64,000 nt of DNA from Fibrobacter sp. (GCA_024398955.1 JAKSIG010000011.1:1-64000), one strand, 5' to 3'; shown: positions 52,059 through 61,897, numbered from the stretch's first letter. Made by a program: numbers and translations. The notes: a model not told the origin generated them from the letters alone.

Positions 52059-53897
52059 TTAAACTTTTTCGGGAGCGGAATCGTCTTCCAGCTGGTAGCG
52101 AATTACCTGGTTACGGCCACCTTCCTTGGCGCGATACAGGGCCTGGTCTGCATTGTTCACGGCCTTCTTCATATCCTGGAATTCAGGCGTTACAAGGAAG
52201 GCGCCGATACTTACAGTCACCTTGAGCGGTTCAGACTGATGCACATCAAAGGTAAGCTTCTGCACGGCCTTACGAATGCGTTCGGCAGTTTCCACCATGC
52301 CTTCGGCAGTCGTCTCGATAAGGCCAACCACAAATTCTTCACCACCATAGCGAGCCACTACATCGATTTCCTTTCGGATTTCGCCGCTAATGGTATCGGC
52401 AATACCCTTAATGACGACGTCGCCGATAGGATGCCCGTAGGTATCGTTCACGTGCTTAAAGTGGTCGATGTCCATCATAAGGACACCAATGTTGTACTTC
52501 TTGCGATCGGCTCGAACCTTCTCGGAACGCAGGCTCTCGTGGAGCGTACGGTGATTGATAAGGCCCGTAAGGCCGTCACGCATGGCCAGGTCTCGGCCAT
52601 ATTCAAACTTGCGAGCTCGATCGTATGCAAAGCCTGCCACTCCGGCAAAGGCCTTCAGCAGTTCCTTTTCATGTTCGCTATAGGGGCGGGAACTGCTGCT
52701 TTCGAGACAGATGGCCAGGTCGGCGGTAGCGGCGTCGCTTTCAGTGGCCACAGGCATCACAAACAGCTGACGTAGATCCAGGTTACGCTTTTCATTGTCG
52801 TTTAGACGGGGAACATATTCGTTGTAACCGGGAGCGAAGTTGCGTTCCACCGGACGATTACGCATCATGGCAAGAACGAAAATACCCTTGTCGGAAAGAG
52901 TGAATCTCTTTTCGAGGAACTGGCTGGAATCCACACCGTCGCAGAACACCACGCGACCAGCATTCTCGTTAACCTTATTCATGGCCAGAATGGTTAGGCG
53001 GTCGTAGGCCACATTGTCCTTGACGTAGTTGATGATCTGCTTGTAGATGTCCTTGACAGACATGGTCTGGAAGAACTTGCGCTGGTAGTTATAAAGGCCC
53101 GCATACTGCTGCAGCGCAATATGTTTCTGAGCGGAATAAAAGCCCTTGTAATCCAGCATGGAAATGGCCTTGGCAATGTAAACAAGAGCCTGGACAGTTC
53201 GGTCGGTAAAGTTGTTGGGATGCGTCGAGTCTACTACAAGGACGCCGACACGATTGTTGCTATGATCGGTCAGGGGTACAGCGACCACAGACTTTACGGA
53301 AGGATTATCCAAGTAATAGGAAAGAATCTTGCTGCTAGGCAGGTCTCCTTCAAGAATGCGATTTACACCAGCTCTGAACATCTGGCTGAGCAGGCCTGAA
53401 TTTTCGGAAATGCGGGCACTGGGATTTACAGACATTTCCTTGTCGTTCACATAATTGCGGACGCCCCATTCCTTGGGGCTTACCTGCTGGGTAAACACGA
53501 TGGCCGTATTTACATTGGGGATAATAATCTTGAGGGAACAGAGCATGTCGGTCATGGCGCGATTGATATCAGCATTCGCGCGAGCCCAGACCTGACTCAC
53601 CTTAAGAGCGGCTTCGGGCTCGTTGGCCATACCGTGTTCATTGCGGAATTCGGAACGCAGGTCGGGAGCCACCACAGGATTGGAATTCGTGGCTCGGCTT
53701 CCGATAGTAATGATGGGAATGTTTGCAGTAGGGGCGGCCTGACTCCCGGGGCCAGCAAGACGGGGACGATTCAGCCATGCCAAAACAAAAGCAACAATGG
53801 CAAAAGGTATCAGGAACAGGAAGGTGCCCCCACGGAACGCAAGACCCAACAGCAGGCCTGCAACGACAAACATAATTTCTGCAACAGACATATTCAC
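52059..53897 (-). CDS. Diguanylate cyclase with two GAF-like regions
   Basis: The 612-residue protein has two short N-terminal membrane segments, two GAF-like sensor regions (about 110-270 and 285-430) and a C-terminal GGDEF domain with DHFKHVNDTYGHPIGD and the active-site GGEEF in VARYGGEEFVVG. It should make cyclic di-GMP. The RxxD inhibitory site normally just before the active loop reads KEID, so product inhibition may be weak. It lies one base after the lptG stop and before the symporter. Confidence 0.92.
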   Translation of the reverse strand: MNMSVAEIMFVVAGLLLGLAFRGGTFLFLIPFAIVAFVLAWLNRPRLAGPGSQAAPTANIPIITIGSRATNSNPVVAPDLRSEFRNEHGMANEPEAALKVSQVWARANADINRAMTDMLCSLKIIIPNVNTAIVFTQQVSPKEWGVRNYVNDKEMSVNPSARISENSGLLSQMFRAGVNRILEGDLPSSKILSYYLDNPSVKSVVAVPLTDHSNNRVGVLVVDSTHPNNFTDRTVQALVYIAKAISMLDYKGFYSAQKHIALQQYAGLYNYQRKFFQTMSVKDIYKQIINYVKDNVAYDRLTILAMNKVNENAGRVVFCDGVDSSQFLEKRFTLSDKGIFVLAMMRNRPVERNFAPGYNEYVPRLNDNEKRNLDLRQLFVMPVATESDAATADLAICLESSSSRPYSEHEKELLKAFAGVAGFAYDRARKFEYGRDLAMRDGLTGLINHRTLHESLRSEKVRADRKKYNIGVLMMDIDHFKHVNDTYGHPIGDVVIKGIADTISGEIRKEIDVVARYGGEEFVVGLIETTAEGMVETAERIRKAVQKLTFDVHQSEPLKVTVSIGAFLVTPEFQDMKKAVNNADQALYRAKEGGRNQVIRYQLEDDSAPEKV

Positions 53898-53898
53898 C

Positions 53899-54984
53899 CT
53901 ACAAACGGAAGGAACGGTACAGCATCACTGTCGCAACACCGCCATATACGAAATGACTGATCCACGCCGCCCAGAAAGGCGAAAGCGCACCATTTTCTCC
54001 CATTTTCAATCCAATTCGTTCAAGAATATAATAGCTAAATACAATGAGAAGGCCAATGCCAAACTTCTGGGAAAGGCCCCCAGAACGGCTATAGCGGTGG
54101 CAAAGGGCTGCTCCAATTAGCAGCACGATCAAATTCATCCAATGGGCAGACCGCTTAAAGTGAAGCGCCGTTTCCATGACGCGGGTATCTTCACCAGAAC
54201 GCTTAAGGACCTCGATTCGAGTTTTTACCATCTCGGAGTTCATTTCATCGGAAACCTGACGCTCGTTGATCAAGTCTTCGGGACGGGTGGAAACCTTATC
54301 GCAGGCACGCTCCCTACTGAACTTATAAACCTTGACGGAACCATCCTTTTCGAATACACGGCGGTTGCCTCGCTCAAACTGCCAACAGCCTGCATCATCC
54401 AGCCAGCGAACCACCTTGGCATCGTAACGTTCCTGCAGGCGCCCCTGGTCTCGTAGCAACAACAGGGCATCGCGGCCCATCTTGTTTTTACCGGAATAAT
54501 GCCTAAAGAACCAGCTTGCCTTTTCACTATCGATAAAGGTAAAGTTCTGCTTTTCCTTGATGCGGGGATTCTTCTTTTTCTGGGCATTGGTCTCCATGAT
54601 TTCAAGACGCTTATGATTTGCATCAGGAAGCCATCTTTCGCTCATTTCGTAAGAGCCCAGGGACACTATTACACCAAAAATGAATACAGGGAAAAGCGTT
54701 TTGAGCGGGCTTTGACCAGAACTCTGCATGGCGCTCATTTCTAGATGTCGCGCCATATTGCCCACCGATGCAAGAATCGCAATAAAGCAAGCCACTGGAG
54801 TAATCAGATACACCATATAGGGCAGGTAACAGACATAGTAGTCTATAGCATCCTTTGTCTCGCGGGACGACCAGGTCTTGATGTTTCCGACGAAGTCAAT
54901 GACTACGAACATAAGGATTGCGCCCAGCAGCACAATCAAAAACATCTTCAAGAAATTCCAAAGCATGTACCTTGTGAACTTCAT
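53899..54984 (-). CDS. lptG: LptF/LptG family permease (LptG-like)
   Basis: This inner-membrane component of the lipopolysaccharide export ABC transporter has 361 residues, with membrane helices at about 10-32, 55-80 and 95-115 and three more after 275, flanking a periplasmic domain. Signatures are VACFIAILASVGNMARHLEMSAMQSSGQSPLKTLFPVFIFGV and the C-terminal FGIGLLIVFSYYILERIG. Its ATG overlaps the stop of the neighbouring lptF-like gene by four bases. Which of the pair is F or G is assigned from order and length only. Confidence 0.85.
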   Translation of the reverse strand: MKFTRYMLWNFLKMFLIVLLGAILMFVVIDFVGNIKTWSSRETKDAIDYYVCYLPYMVYLITPVACFIAILASVGNMARHLEMSAMQSSGQSPLKTLFPVFIFGVIVSLGSYEMSERWLPDANHKRLEIMETNAQKKKNPRIKEKQNFTFIDSEKASWFFRHYSGKNKMGRDALLLLRDQGRLQERYDAKVVRWLDDAGCWQFERGNRRVFEKDGSVKVYKFSRERACDKVSTRPEDLINERQVSDEMNSEMVKTRIEVLKRSGEDTRVMETALHFKRSAHWMNLIVLLIGAALCHRYSRSGGLSQKFGIGLLIVFSYYILERIGLKMGENGALSPFWAAWISHFVYGGVATVMLYRSFRL

Positions 54985-56393
54985 CCAAACCTCCGAGTCA
55001 CCTTCTTGAAGATGTTTACGAAGAAGCCCTTGACGGCACGAACACCTCTAAAGAATTTCGAATCGCCGGAGAATCGGTCGCGAACCATAGCCACGGTAAT
55101 GAATATGCCGAAAATTCCAATGATGATATTGGACGCCCACATGGCCAATATGGGACTAATGACCAGACGATCCGCCAGGTTTTCGCCCCCGATAAGGCAA
55201 ATCCAGTAAATCACAAAGAATGACAGGCTATAAAGAATACCTGTACCAATACCGCCCTTACGAGCCATGATTCCAAGGGGCGCCCCGATAAGGATAAAGA
55301 TGAAACAGGCTACACCAGTACTAATTTTTTTCTGAATTTCAACAGTGTACTGGGCCTCTCGCTTAAGTTCTGCCTCCATACGTCCATAAAAACGTTCAGT
55401 CGTACGCAAGGCTGAAATTTCCTGAACGCGTAGACGTTGCAGGGACCGGCGTCGTTGGATGGAATCCACGGCCACTTCGGAATTCACGCCCTCAGGAACA
55501 ACGGAATCTCCCAGCAAGTTCGTCTTGAGTCCCACTAGGGTATTAAGGCGGCGCTCCTCGGCATCGGCCTTGAACTCCACATACTTCTGCCGGGCATCTT
55601 CAACCACGTCCTGCATCATCTCGATAGGCATCTCGCGGTCGCTGCGGTAACTACGGCTACGGCGTTCCAGACGGTCGTCTACGTTCTTCATAGCCAGATC
55701 CTGACTAAAGAAACGAATGCGGAAGTAGTTTTCGGGATTGTCGGCATCGGTCATATGGTTTTCGCCACTGCGAAGCCGGAGCATAAGTGTCGCCCCGTTA
55801 TCGGCGTATTCCATAGTGGCACTGTCTGCATAGACAATGCGAGGCGCCCCCTTACGTTCCATTTCAAAAATCTGGATACCGTAAAGTGTCCCCGTCGTGG
55901 GATCGATGTGATTCACCCACAGCTGAACATCGGGGAACTGGGTTATCAGGCGTCCCGCATCGATAAAGGCATGGGGTTTCTTGCGCGAAACCGCACTCAT
56001 CAATTCCACCGAGCGATGGTTTGCCTCGGGCAGAACCCAGTTGTTAAAGACAACCATCAGCACAGACACCAACATAGAAACGATCAGCACCGGCCGCATC
56101 AGGGAAAGGGGCGATATGCCGGCAGCCTTACATGCAGTAATTTCCTGGTCACCAGACAGGCGGCCAAACGCCATTAGGCTGGCCACAAGAACAGCCATAG
56201 GAATGGAAAGGGATAGCATCCACGCCAAGTTCAGGACAAAAATTTCAACCACGGTAGATGTGGGAAGCCCCTTGGACAGAACGCTATCTAGAATTTTAAC
56301 CAGAAAATCAACGACAAAAAGAAACGTAATGCCAAAAAGAGACGCCAGGAAGGGCGCGATTAGCTCTTTCAAGACATAGCGGACTAAAATCAT
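54981..56393 (-). CDS. lptF: LptF/LptG family permease (LptF-like)
   Basis: This is the second permease of the LPS transporter, with 470 residues. It has membrane helices near 12-35, 55-80 and 100-122, the GRLSGDQEITACKAAGISPLSLMRPVL motif, a long periplasmic jelly-roll with a coiled extension (about 240-345, rich in Arg and Glu), and three final helices including GAPLGIMARKGGIGTGILYSLSFFVIYW. The extension makes it about 100 residues longer than typical LptF. It is the first gene of a minus-strand set continuing to the GGDEF and symporter genes, and diverges from bamD. Confidence 0.87.
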   Translation of the reverse strand: MILVRYVLKELIAPFLASLFGITFLFVVDFLVKILDSVLSKGLPTSTVVEIFVLNLAWMLSLSIPMAVLVASLMAFGRLSGDQEITACKAAGISPLSLMRPVLIVSMLVSVLMVVFNNWVLPEANHRSVELMSAVSRKKPHAFIDAGRLITQFPDVQLWVNHIDPTTGTLYGIQIFEMERKGAPRIVYADSATMEYADNGATLMLRLRSGENHMTDADNPENYFRIRFFSQDLAMKNVDDRLERRSRSYRSDREMPIEMMQDVVEDARQKYVEFKADAEERRLNTLVGLKTNLLGDSVVPEGVNSEVAVDSIQRRRSLQRLRVQEISALRTTERFYGRMEAELKREAQYTVEIQKKISTGVACFIFILIGAPLGIMARKGGIGTGILYSLSFFVIYWICLIGGENLADRLVISPILAMWASNIIIGIFGIFITVAMVRDRFSGDSKFFRGVRAVKGFFVNIFKKVTRRFG

Positions 56394-56458
56394 TTTTCTG
56401 GACTGCCAATTTTTTCTAACTTACGGCAGTAAAAGTTAGAATTAACCAAAGAAAAAAA

Positions 56459-57313
56459 ATGAACCTGTTGAAAAAGAGTCCCCTGTTCCTTAGCTTTTTT
56501 ATGGTGGCAGCATTTTTAGTCGGCTGCTCGTCCTCTGGTCAAACCAAGATGAAGCACACAGAATGGTGCAAGATCCGCTACGAACACGCCGAAGAACTTT
56601 TCAAGGCCGGCAAGTATGGCCGTGCAACCGACAAGCTGGAAGAAATTCTTGCCACCTGCGCAGGCACCGGCTTTATGGAACAGGCTCAATTCCTGATGGC
56701 AGAAAGCTATTTTAACCAGGAAGATTGGATCGAGGCCCGTGGCGAATACGGCAGCTTCATCCTGAACTTTCCAGGATCCCCCTTTATCGAGACCGCCGAA
56801 TTCAGAAAGGCAATTTCCTCTTTCAACATGGAATTCATGGTAAGCCGCGACGAAGCCAACACCACCATCGCCATGAGGGACTTCGAAAGATACCTTTCCA
56901 ACCATCCGGACACTCCCCTCAGAGACTCCGTAAACTACTACTACGCCCTTCTGGTAGACCGTCTGGCAGAAAAGGAATTCCAGACGGCAAGACTCTACTG
57001 GCGTATGGACAAGTACCAGGCAGCCGTCATTTACTTCAAGGAATTCCTGGAAACCTACCCCAACACCAAGCGCCGTGAAGAAGCGTTAATCCTTCTCGCC
57101 CGCTCCTACAATGAACTTGACCAGTTCGAAACGGCAAAGCTCTACCTGAACATCGCCAAGAACGAGCTGAAGGAAGACGACAAGGATTCTCGCAAAGGAA
57201 TCGAAAAGACCGAAAAGAAAATTGCCAAAGCTGAAATTGCCTTTGCCAAGCGCATGAAGAAAGATTCCGAAAAGAAGAGAATCCAAAAAGAAGAAAAGGA
57301 TATGCAAAATTAA
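56459..57313 (+). CDS. bamD: Outer-membrane assembly lipoprotein BamD
   Basis: BamD is an essential helper of the BAM complex that inserts beta-barrel proteins into the outer membrane. The 284-residue protein has a lipobox FLVGC (cysteine near residue 23) and TPR helices: YEHAEELFKAGKYGRATDKLEEIL, AQFLMAESYFNQEDWIEARGEYGSFILNFPGSPFIETAEFRKA and YQAAVIYFKEFLETYPNTKRREEALILLARSYNEL, the characteristic BamD pattern. The C-terminus is a charged Lys/Glu-rich helix. The next gene follows by two bases. Confidence 0.92.
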   Translation: MNLLKKSPLFLSFFMVAAFLVGCSSSGQTKMKHTEWCKIRYEHAEELFKAGKYGRATDKLEEILATCAGTGFMEQAQFLMAESYFNQEDWIEARGEYGSFILNFPGSPFIETAEFRKAISSFNMEFMVSRDEANTTIAMRDFERYLSNHPDTPLRDSVNYYYALLVDRLAEKEFQTARLYWRMDKYQAAVIYFKEFLETYPNTKRREEALILLARSYNELDQFETAKLYLNIAKNELKEDDKDSRKGIEKTEKKIAKAEIAFAKRMKKDSEKKRIQKEEKDMQN

Positions 57314-57315
57314 TA

Positions 57316-58179
57316 ATGAGATTTTTCTGGAACATAGCTCTGGCGTTACTGCTTATTGCCGGAGCGGCTTTGGCCGAAGACAAGGTGGAGCACGACCGTT
57401 CCAGACTTTCCATTTTTTTGCAGCCCTCGGTTTCCTTTCTCAACTTTGAAGAGCGAGAGTATTTCCAGGACGCCATTGACACCATCTACCATAGTTTTCG
57501 CGAAGACGCTCAGACGGAAAGCGATTCCCTGAATGTAGCCAAGCAGGACTTTCAAAAGGTAAACTTTTGCTTCCCTGTAACCGCAGGACTTCAGTTTCAA
57601 ATTTTTGACGACAACTTTATTAGTGCTGGTCTTGGCTTCATTTATGACAATGAATCCGTTGTACTAACCGACCGCAAGGGTCGAACCCACAATTACAGTT
57701 ACACCATCCAGGGAGTTCCCCTGTTCCTTGAATACCGGTTAGGGATTCCAAGAAACCTGATGACCCTTTCCGGAGAAAGCCTTTTTAGCATTTCACTGCG
57801 TTGGTACTGGGTTTTGCCGGGAACCGAGATTTACAGCACCTGGGGAAAGCTTGAGGCAAAGACTCCAGTGACAGGAGCTGGATTCGGCGTCGGAATCGGC
57901 TATCTGATCGCCAGCTGGAAAAATTTTAACATTTACGGCGACATAGGCTTCAGCAGTATTTCTGTTGAATCCAGCAAAACGTTCGCAGACATAGTACCGG
58001 ACGGTCCCACCGAAAAAGCCAAATGGAACATTGGCGGCTTGCTGATGCAGGTACGAGTCAGTTTCGGTCTTTGGAACAATCCCGTAATTGAAGACGAAGA
58101 CAGCGCCGAAGAAGCCATTACAAAGACAGCTCCAGAAACAGCAGAAGATCCCGCAGAGGAAAAAGCCGAGGAGAAATGA
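57316..58179 (+). CDS. Outer-membrane beta-barrel protein of unknown function
   Basis: The 287-residue protein has a signal peptide (MRFFWNIALALLLIAGAALA) and alternating hydrophobic strands (ISAGLGFIYDNESVVL, SFGLWNNPV, GAGFGVGIGYLIASW), compatible with a barrel of 8-12 strands of the PorT/OmpW-like kind. An acidic Glu/Ala tail ends the protein (ETAEDPAEEKAEEK). It begins two bases after bamD and overlaps the PHP gene by four bases, so it is in a tight operon with them. Confidence 0.75.
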   Translation: MRFFWNIALALLLIAGAALAEDKVEHDRSRLSIFLQPSVSFLNFEEREYFQDAIDTIYHSFREDAQTESDSLNVAKQDFQKVNFCFPVTAGLQFQIFDDNFISAGLGFIYDNESVVLTDRKGRTHNYSYTIQGVPLFLEYRLGIPRNLMTLSGESLFSISLRWYWVLPGTEIYSTWGKLEAKTPVTGAGFGVGIGYLIASWKNFNIYGDIGFSSISVESSKTFADIVPDGPTEKAKWNIGGLLMQVRVSFGLWNNPVIEDEDSAEEAITKTAPETAEDPAEEKAEEK

Positions 58180-59846
58180 GTCTGATTCCCGGCGAACCGC
58201 TGCAGTACGCAGAAACCCACTTCAAGTTCAAGTTGCCGTGGTCATTGCTGTATAGGCCGTGGCCTGAAATCCTTGTTGACGCACCATTTCAATTCGTTCC
58301 TGGAACAAGGCCTACCTTATGGATTGTGGTGCGAGACGCCCATCGATTCCCCGTGGTCATCGAAAAGATTGAGTTGAACATTCGACAGACTTTGATTCAG
58401 GTCCCTTCAACAGCCAGTCTGCCACAAGATGTTTCGAAGGATTGCGTTTTCGAACTGCAAATTGAAGCAAATCAGCAATTCGGCTTTTATCCTGTGGAAT
58501 TAGGCGAACTTGCTCCCGGAAAATACGAAGTCCAGAGTAAAATTACGGCAAGATCGTTGCAGACGGGTAAGCGAAGAACTTTTACCCGCTGGAACTATCC
58601 ACTATTAAAGCCAACCGCTTTAAGGTTGCAAGTATTGGCAGAACTCCCGCCCAAGCCCCAGGGTTATATTGCAGGCGAAATGCATTGCCACACCCACTAC
58701 TCCGCAGACCATGTAGAGCACGGAGCGACACCCGCCGTATTTCAGCAGGCGGCAGCGGCCATCGGGCTTGACTTCGTGAGCCTTACTGACCACGCCTACG
58801 ACTTTGCATTCCTGACAGAAGACTACACCCAGGCAGCCCCGTCTCCGCTGCCCCGATTTGAAGCGTTAAAAAAAGAAGTCCATGACTGCAACTGCGGGCC
58901 GACCGCCACAGTTCCCGCACCGTTAATGATTGCCGGGGAAGAAGTTTCCGCAGGAAATTCCAAGGGCGAAAACGTTCACATGACAGTTCTTGGCGCCGAC
59001 TGCTACTTACCTGGCCTTGGAGACTGTGGCCGCAACTGGCTCAACAATAGCCCGACGCTAAAAATTCCTGAGCTGCTAAAAATGACGGATGCACACTGTT
59101 TTGCAGCACACCCCTATCAGGAAATGAGTTCTCTAGAAAAGTTTGTTTTCCGCCGCGGTTTCTGGCATTCAGAAGACCTGCAGGCAGCGACAGCCCACCC
59201 TATCCGGGGAATCCAGTTCTGGAACGGGATTCGCGACGAAGGCTTTAAGCTCGGACGAGAATGGTGGATCGAGGAACTTGGCAAAGGCAATTACATTTTG
59301 CCTATCGGCGGGAACGACGCCCACGGCGACTTGAACGAAACTACCGCAGTCAGTTTACCGCTATTCTCTTTGAAAAACAATAGGCACCATGTGTTCGGCA
59401 AAGTTCGTACCGTAATAAAAATGAGCTGCACGAAACTTCAAGAAAACGCCAATGGCGATGGTCCGCAAAGCGCAAGCATCGCGAACATCACCTTACAGGA
59501 CGTGCGCCAGGCATTTGACGGAGACAACTGCTACATCACAGACGGTCCCGCCTTGTGGTGGGAACGTGTTGACGACCGTGGAGACGCCAGCATAAGGTTT
59601 TCTGCCCGATGCAATGCGGAACAAGGCAACGGTTTCAGGCACATCCGGATTTATGGGCGGCGCCGTTTGTTAAACGGCAAGCTCGCTCCAAAGGAAGAGC
59701 TCCACCTGGCAAGCCAGGTGGCCGCCCGCCCTGCAACAGACATCACAGTCCCTCTCGAAGACTTCGCCTACCTTCGCGCAGAGTGCCTTACGGACTCCAA
59801 CCAGTTCGCCTTAACATCTGCAGCGGTCAACAAAAAGAGCTTCTAG
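58176..59846 (+). CDS. PHP-domain metal-dependent phosphoesterase-like protein (CehA type)
   Basis: The 556-residue protein lacks a signal peptide. An N-terminal beta-rich part (to about 165) is followed by a PHP domain: GEMHCHTHYSADH, SLTDHAYDFAF, IAGEEVSAGN, FAAHPYQE and GGNDAHGD supply the metal-binding histidines and aspartates. Such proteins hydrolyse phosphate esters, but the substrate here is unknown. It is the third gene of a bamD-led operon with ATGA overlap and ends at a terminator. Confidence 0.85.
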   Translation: MSLIPGEPLQYAETHFKFKLPWSLLYRPWPEILVDAPFQFVPGTRPTLWIVVRDAHRFPVVIEKIELNIRQTLIQVPSTASLPQDVSKDCVFELQIEANQQFGFYPVELGELAPGKYEVQSKITARSLQTGKRRTFTRWNYPLLKPTALRLQVLAELPPKPQGYIAGEMHCHTHYSADHVEHGATPAVFQQAAAAIGLDFVSLTDHAYDFAFLTEDYTQAAPSPLPRFEALKKEVHDCNCGPTATVPAPLMIAGEEVSAGNSKGENVHMTVLGADCYLPGLGDCGRNWLNNSPTLKIPELLKMTDAHCFAAHPYQEMSSLEKFVFRRGFWHSEDLQAATAHPIRGIQFWNGIRDEGFKLGREWWIEELGKGNYILPIGGNDAHGDLNETTAVSLPLFSLKNNRHHVFGKVRTVIKMSCTKLQENANGDGPQSASIANITLQDVRQAFDGDNCYITDGPALWWERVDDRGDASIRFSARCNAEQGNGFRHIRIYGRRRLLNGKLAPKEELHLASQVAARPATDITVPLEDFAYLRAECLTDSNQFALTSAAVNKKSF

Positions 59847-59854
59847 CTTCCGCA

Positions 59855-59882
59855 CCTTTGTATATTAAGACAAAGGTTTTTC
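59855..59882 (+). terminator. Terminator after the PHP gene
   Basis: CCTTTGT pairs with ACAAAGG around an 8-base loop and is followed by TTTTTC, ending just before the ribosome-binding site of the rhomboid gene. Confidence 0.65.
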
Positions 59883-59894
59883 GTAGGAGATTTC

Positions 59895-60896
59895 ATGTCA
59901 AGATTCATGTCGCCCCTAAGGCCCCGCTACTTGCGTGATTCTTCCGAAATTTCGCCGGATGTTGAAATCACGACCATCACAAACACGGCCGACCCCTCGC
60001 AGCGAAACCTTGCCGAAGACGCAGAAGAAAAGCAACCCGATCCAGAGACAATTTGTGTTGCCGAAGGGACTTTCCGACAGATTCGAGATTACAGTCTCGT
60101 CTTGCTTTCTCAAGGAATAAGTCTGAGGCTAGCCCGCAAGGAAGAAGGGCCTTTCCAGATTTTTATTCTGCCAGAACACGAAACCTCGGCACGCACGCAG
60201 CTCGCCCTCTACATCAAGGAAAATCCGCCAAAGGAAGACAACCCGCCGCAGCCCTTAAGCTTTAGCTTGCAGCCCCTGTGGGTTCTACTCGCCCCTGCCG
60301 CAATTACGCTAATAGACTTCGCCGAAATCGCAAGTCTGCACAATCCAGGAATTTCAGACGCCAGTAAGGTTTTGCGTGGTGAATGGTGGCGAAGCATTAC
60401 GGCATTGACTCTTCACGGAGATGCAAGGCACCTGGCGTCCAACGTTGTCTGCGGTTACATAATCATGAACATGATCACTTACCGCCTCCCCCTATTACGG
60501 TTGGCTCCCTATATTGCAGTCGCCAGCGCCATCGCAAACATCTGCGTTTCCTTGACGGTCAAGACCAACTTTCGTTCCCTAGGATTTTCAACCTTTGTAT
60601 TTGCCGCCATCGGTTGTCTTGCAGTAATGGAGTTCCGGCTGATGCCTAAGGAGACCCACGGGATGTTGCGTAGATTTGCACCCCTCTGCGGAGCCACATC
60701 CCTTGCAGTTTTCCTGGGTCTTGGAGAAAATGCAGATATCCTGGGACACGCCTACGGCTTTGTTGCAGGGCTTGCATGCGGGCTGATTCCATCGGGAAAG
60801 ACCTTACGCTGGGGCGCGCCCCTTGCCATGATAGACTTTGTCAACCTCGCCCTCTACTACGGCCTATTCGCCTTAGCCTGGAGTTTTGCTTTATAA
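59895..60896 (+). CDS. Rhomboid family intramembrane serine protease
   Basis: The 333-residue protein has a soluble N-terminal part of about 120 residues and six or seven membrane segments. The rhomboid WR motif region reads GEWWRSITALTLHGDARHLASNVV (with the H-x4-N pair). The catalytic serine is probably S232 in GFSTF and the histidine H285 in LGHAYGF. The GxS motif is followed by Thr instead of the common Gly. TAGGAG stands before the ATG. Substrates are unknown. Confidence 0.87.
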   Translation: MSRFMSPLRPRYLRDSSEISPDVEITTITNTADPSQRNLAEDAEEKQPDPETICVAEGTFRQIRDYSLVLLSQGISLRLARKEEGPFQIFILPEHETSARTQLALYIKENPPKEDNPPQPLSFSLQPLWVLLAPAAITLIDFAEIASLHNPGISDASKVLRGEWWRSITALTLHGDARHLASNVVCGYIIMNMITYRLPLLRLAPYIAVASAIANICVSLTVKTNFRSLGFSTFVFAAIGCLAVMEFRLMPKETHGMLRRFAPLCGATSLAVFLGLGENADILGHAYGFVAGLACGLIPSGKTLRWGAPLAMIDFVNLALYYGLFALAWSFAL

Positions 60897-60921
60897 GACG
60901 GCGCAATCCTCATGAACAAAA

Positions 60922-60950
60922 AAGCCCCGCCTCAAGCGGAGCATTTTTCT
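60922..60950 (+). terminator. Terminator after the rhomboid gene
   Basis: GCCCCGC and GCGGAGC form an imperfect stem around CTCAA, followed by ATTTTTC. Confidence 0.6.
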
Positions 60951-61034
60951 TGATTCTTCTTTTAAGTACGCTCAGTTTACCTGAGCAACGCCGATGAAGG
61001 TCGGCTCCCTTTCGAAGAAAGATTGGCGCGGTTA

Positions 61035-61718
61035 TTACTCTGCAAGGAACTTCTTGGCCTTGTCGGCAATAGCCTGATTGTCGCCGTAGACCACCAGGAT
61101 ACGTTCGGCAGTAGCCTTAGCCTTGTCGGCAGCACCGAGCTGCTGATAGACCAGAGTCAGCTTCCACATGGCATCTGCAACCATAGGAGCTTCGTCCATC
61201 GGTTCATCCTTCTGGTAACGATCTTCCTTATCGCCAGTGCGCTTTGCAAATTCACCGATGTACTTTTCAAGCAGACCGGCAGCGGCAGAATAGTCACCCT
61301 TTTCGATCTTGACAGAAGCAAGACCATGCATTGCGGCACTACGAACCAGGACTACAGAGCCAGCATTATCCAGAGACTTCTGGAAGAGAGGAGCTGCGGC
61401 GTCAAAATCACCAGCTTCAAACTTAATGTTTGCTGCATAAAGAGCGGCCTTAGCCAGAGCCAGACCATCAAGTTTGCCTTCGTTCATCTTGGATTCGAAT
61501 TCGGCCAGAGCCTTTTCCTTTTCGCCGGCATACATCAAAGCCATGCCCGGACCCAGGAGTTCAGCCTGTTCGGCGGCAGCAACCTTCTGATGATCGCGGT
61601 ACTGTACCACACCCACCACGATTACGATGATAGCAATGACAACTGCAACCAGCTTGGAGCCATGAGCAACAAAGAAATCCTTAATCTCGTTAGTATTGTT
61701 ATTAGATTCGTTAGCCAT
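61035..61718 (-). CDS. Membrane-anchored TPR protein (YfgM-like)
   Basis: The 227-residue protein has one N-terminal membrane segment (LVAVVIAIIVIVVGVVQY, about 23-40) and a C-terminal region of TPR-like helix pairs (ALAEFESKMNEGKLDGLALAKAAL, AANIKFEAGDFDAAAPLFQKSL, ASVKIEKGDYSAAAGLLEKYI, LTLVYQQLGAADKAKATAERIL). It resembles YfgM, a periplasm-facing partner of the Sec translocon, but TPR similarity is loose. It stands alone on the minus strand and diverges from tRNA-Thr. Confidence 0.82.
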   Translation of the reverse strand: MANESNNNTNEIKDFFVAHGSKLVAVVIAIIVIVVGVVQYRDHQKVAAAEQAELLGPGMALMYAGEKEKALAEFESKMNEGKLDGLALAKAALYAANIKFEAGDFDAAAPLFQKSLDNAGSVVLVRSAAMHGLASVKIEKGDYSAAAGLLEKYIGEFAKRTGDKEDRYQKDEPMDEAPMVADAMWKLTLVYQQLGAADKAKATAERILVVYGDNQAIADKAKKFLAE

Positions 61719-61824
61719 TTTTAATGTCCATTTTGAATTTGTGAACCAATTATAGCAAAAATTGGAGCCTTGTCAGCCAACCTTGACAATTTAGGCAGGA
61801 GATTACTATCTTTGCGTCCACTAT

Positions 61825-61897
61825 GCCACTCTAGCTCAGCTGGTAGAGCAGCTGATTCGTAATCAGCAGGTCGGCAGTTCAAGTCTGCTGGGTGGCT
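61825..61897 (+). tRNA. tRNA-Thr (anticodon CGT)
   Basis: The 73-base gene folds with acceptor GCCACTC/GGGTGGC, D-arm AGCTGGTAGA, anticodon stem GCTGA/TCAGC with loop TTCGTAA, and T-arm GGCAG-TTCAAGT-CTGCT. CCA is not encoded. Confidence 0.94.
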
